A DNA stretch of 64,000 nt from Candidatus Rifleibacteriota bacterium (GTDB lineage: Bacteria > Muiribacteriota > Ozemobacteria > Ozemobacterales > Ozemobacteraceae): the NCBI GenBank assembly GCA_015233565.1, contig JADFXM010000004.1, positions 1 through 64,000 of the forward strand, given 5' to 3'. This document shows positions 62,709 through 64,000 of the stretch, piece after piece. Below the pieces are notes generated by a model, which saw nothing but the letters and a program-made list of their open reading frames with translations, did no database searches and was not told the origin of the DNA. The position numbers were made by a program, and so were the translations under genes. How positions within the stretch are numbered: the stretch's first letter is position 1; every line of letters starts with the position of its first letter.

Positions 62709-64000
62709 ATGAAACAATCAAAACTTTTTTTACTTTCAATAATTATCTTATTAATCAATATTTTTCTGGTTTACTCGAATCACTTTGAAAATGCGTTTCA
62801 TTTTGATGATTCGCATACTATCGTAAACAATTTCTTCATCAGAGATTTAGGAAACATCCCCCGCTTTTTCTATGACGCAACAACATTCTCTTCCAAACCC
62901 TCAAATCAGACTTATCGCCCACTTGTTTCCTTAACCATCGCTATCGATTATTGGCTTGGGAAAGGATTAAAACCTTTTTATTTTCATCTTACGAATTTCC
63001 TAGGCTTCCTTTTCCAATTGATAATGATGTTTCTTTTCTTTCGGAAAATTTTTGAAGGTTGCACGCCAAAAACAGAGCCTTCCACAGCTCTTGCCCCCTA
63101 TGAAGCTGATTCCCCGCCATCGACCAGCTTCCATCGATTTCATGATTTTGCAGCTTTAATCGCTGTCTGGATTTATGCCATCCACCCAGTAAATGCCGAA
63201 ACAATTAACTATATAATTTCTCGTTCTGATCTATTTTCTACTATTTTTGTGCTGGTAGGACTTAACTATTTTATTTACTTTCCAGCACAACGAAAATATC
63301 ATATCCATCTTCTTTTTCTCATTATTGGGGCGCTTTTTAAGCTTAGTGCCCTTGTGTATCCCTTGCTATTGTTTCTGTTTTTGGCTTTTTTTGAAAATAC
63401 TGATTCAAAAGGGAATTTATTCGAACGATTCTTTTCGCTTTTTAAGCTTACTGTTCCTTCGTTTTTAACCTCAGGGGCTCTATTTTATTTTGTACAGTCC
63501 ATGAATTCTAAAACCTGGGTCCCGGGCGGTCAATCTAAGCTGCTGTACTTATTTACTCAACCTTCAGCTGTTGCACATTATTTTCGAAGCTTTTTTGCTC
63601 CTCTTTGGCTCTCGGCCGATACAGACTGGGGATTAATCACCTCAGCAGGTGATATAAAAGTATTTCTAGGAGTCCAATTTCTTCTGCTGTTAACAGTTTG
63701 TTCTTATTTAATGTTGAAAAAAAACGATTTGAAGCCTTCCGGATATGGAATTGCCTGGTTTTTAATTGCATTACTTCCCTCTTCAAGTATTGTCCCACTA
63801 GCGGAAGTATTGAATGATCACAGAATGTTTTTTCCGATAGTCGGAATGACTCTTTTTGTCGTCTGCTTGGGAATGAAAATGTTCTTAAAACCTGGGATAT
63901 TAAGTAAAATTCCAATATTAATTTTCCTTCTGGTTATTCCAATTTTCTCATGGTGTACCATTGAACGGAACAAAGTTTGGCATGATGCTGAATCTCTTTG
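62709..64000 (+). CDS. TMTC-like multi-TM protein, truncated by window edge
   Basis: The first 430 residues are visible, with no stop before the end of the window. An N-terminal TM is followed by the luminal-type motif HFDDSHTIVNN, YRPLVSLTIAID, PFYFHLTNF, then IHPVNAETINYIISRSDLFS and PSSSIVPLAEVLNDHRMFFP. This order is that of TMTC-like O-mannosyltransferase-type membrane proteins (DUF1736 region), which usually end in TPRs; the TPR part would lie beyond the window. It fits the GT-TPR theme of the cluster. The ATG at 62709 follows a GTGTGAAAA stretch without a clear ribosome site. Confidence 0.8.
   Translation, partial: MKQSKLFLLSIIILLINIFLVYSNHFENAFHFDDSHTIVNNFFIRDLGNIPRFFYDATTFSSKPSNQTYRPLVSLTIAIDYWLGKGLKPFYFHLTNFLGFLFQLIMMFLFFRKIFEGCTPKTEPSTALAPYEADSPPSTSFHRFHDFAALIAVWIYAIHPVNAETINYIISRSDLFSTIFVLVGLNYFIYFPAQRKYHIHLLFLIIGALFKLSALVYPLLLFLFLAFFENTDSKGNLFERFFSLFKLTVPSFLTSGALFYFVQSMNSKTWVPGGQSKLLYLFTQPSAVAHYFRSFFAPLWLSADTDWGLITSAGDIKVFLGVQFLLLLTVCSYLMLKKNDLKPSGYGIAWFLIALLPSSSIVPLAEVLNDHRMFFPIVGMTLFVVCLGMKMFLKPGILSKIPILIFLLVIPIFSWCTIERNKVWHDAESL

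Noticed and set aside
1..64000. CRISPR arrays, tRNA and rRNA genes
   Set aside because: No regularly spaced direct repeats, cloverleaf patterns or rRNA-like stretches were recognised in the intergenic regions.

Overview
The window looks like chromosomal DNA of an AT-rich, diderm (Gram-negative-type) bacterium from a poorly sampled lineage. The evidence is an O-antigen-ligase-like protein, several lipoproteins, a UbiA-type polyprenyl-phosphate enzyme and sigma-54, combined with a SpoVS-family protein, FabK-type enoyl reductase and an rpmH-rnpA-yidD-yidC-jag-mnmE block. I cannot fix the phylum from sequence alone; a Riflebacteria-like or similar uncultured lineage would fit but is only a guess.

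Layout. (1) 1-3.2 kb is a scrambled accessory patch: nested inverted repeats, a decayed Pin/Hin-type serine recombinase, one copy of a 208-bp repeat, and a GC-rich secreted C39-like cysteine peptidase with its own strong promoter. (2) 3.2-14.4 kb (minus strand) is an envelope operon: O-antigen ligase-TPR fusion, family-5 solute-binding lipoprotein, two Opp/Dpp ATPases without permeases, a UbiA prenyltransferase of the decaprenyl-phosphate phosphoribosyltransferase type, a Wzz-like two-TM protein and a large secreted protein of unknown function. (3) 14.5-19.7 kb: rpoN, divergent ecsC-like gene, and a second orphan solute-binding lipoprotein. (4) 19.8-42.3 kb (minus strand) is housekeeping. In the direction of transcription it reads rpmH-rnpA-yidD-yidC-jag-mnmE-mnmG2-HEAT protein-mnmG1-rsmG, then rpmF-plsX-fabK-fabD-acpP-NMO/FabK-like-fabF, then spoVS-TPR-polA. 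Two full-length, differently diverged MnmG proteins are the most unusual point here. (5) 42.4-61.7 kb (plus strand): STAS protein, M55 D-aminopeptidase, MobA-like protein, then a long surface-glycan/lipid block of GT2 enzymes, very hydrophobic membrane glycosyltransferase-like proteins with C-terminal TPRs, and two B12-type radical SAM enzymes around a GT2. (6) 61.8-64 kb: rpsT, an IS-like patch with inverted repeats, and a truncated TMTC-like membrane protein running off the right edge.

How it fits together: the minus-strand core makes fatty-acyl/phosphatidate precursors, inserts membrane proteins and modifies tRNA; the flanking blocks appear to build, modify and export a surface glycan on polyprenyl carriers. 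Three small repeat families (208 bp, 130 bp, and a ~220 bp palindromic type) punctuate the junctions between blocks and may mark past rearrangement. No tRNA, rRNA or CRISPR array was recognised.
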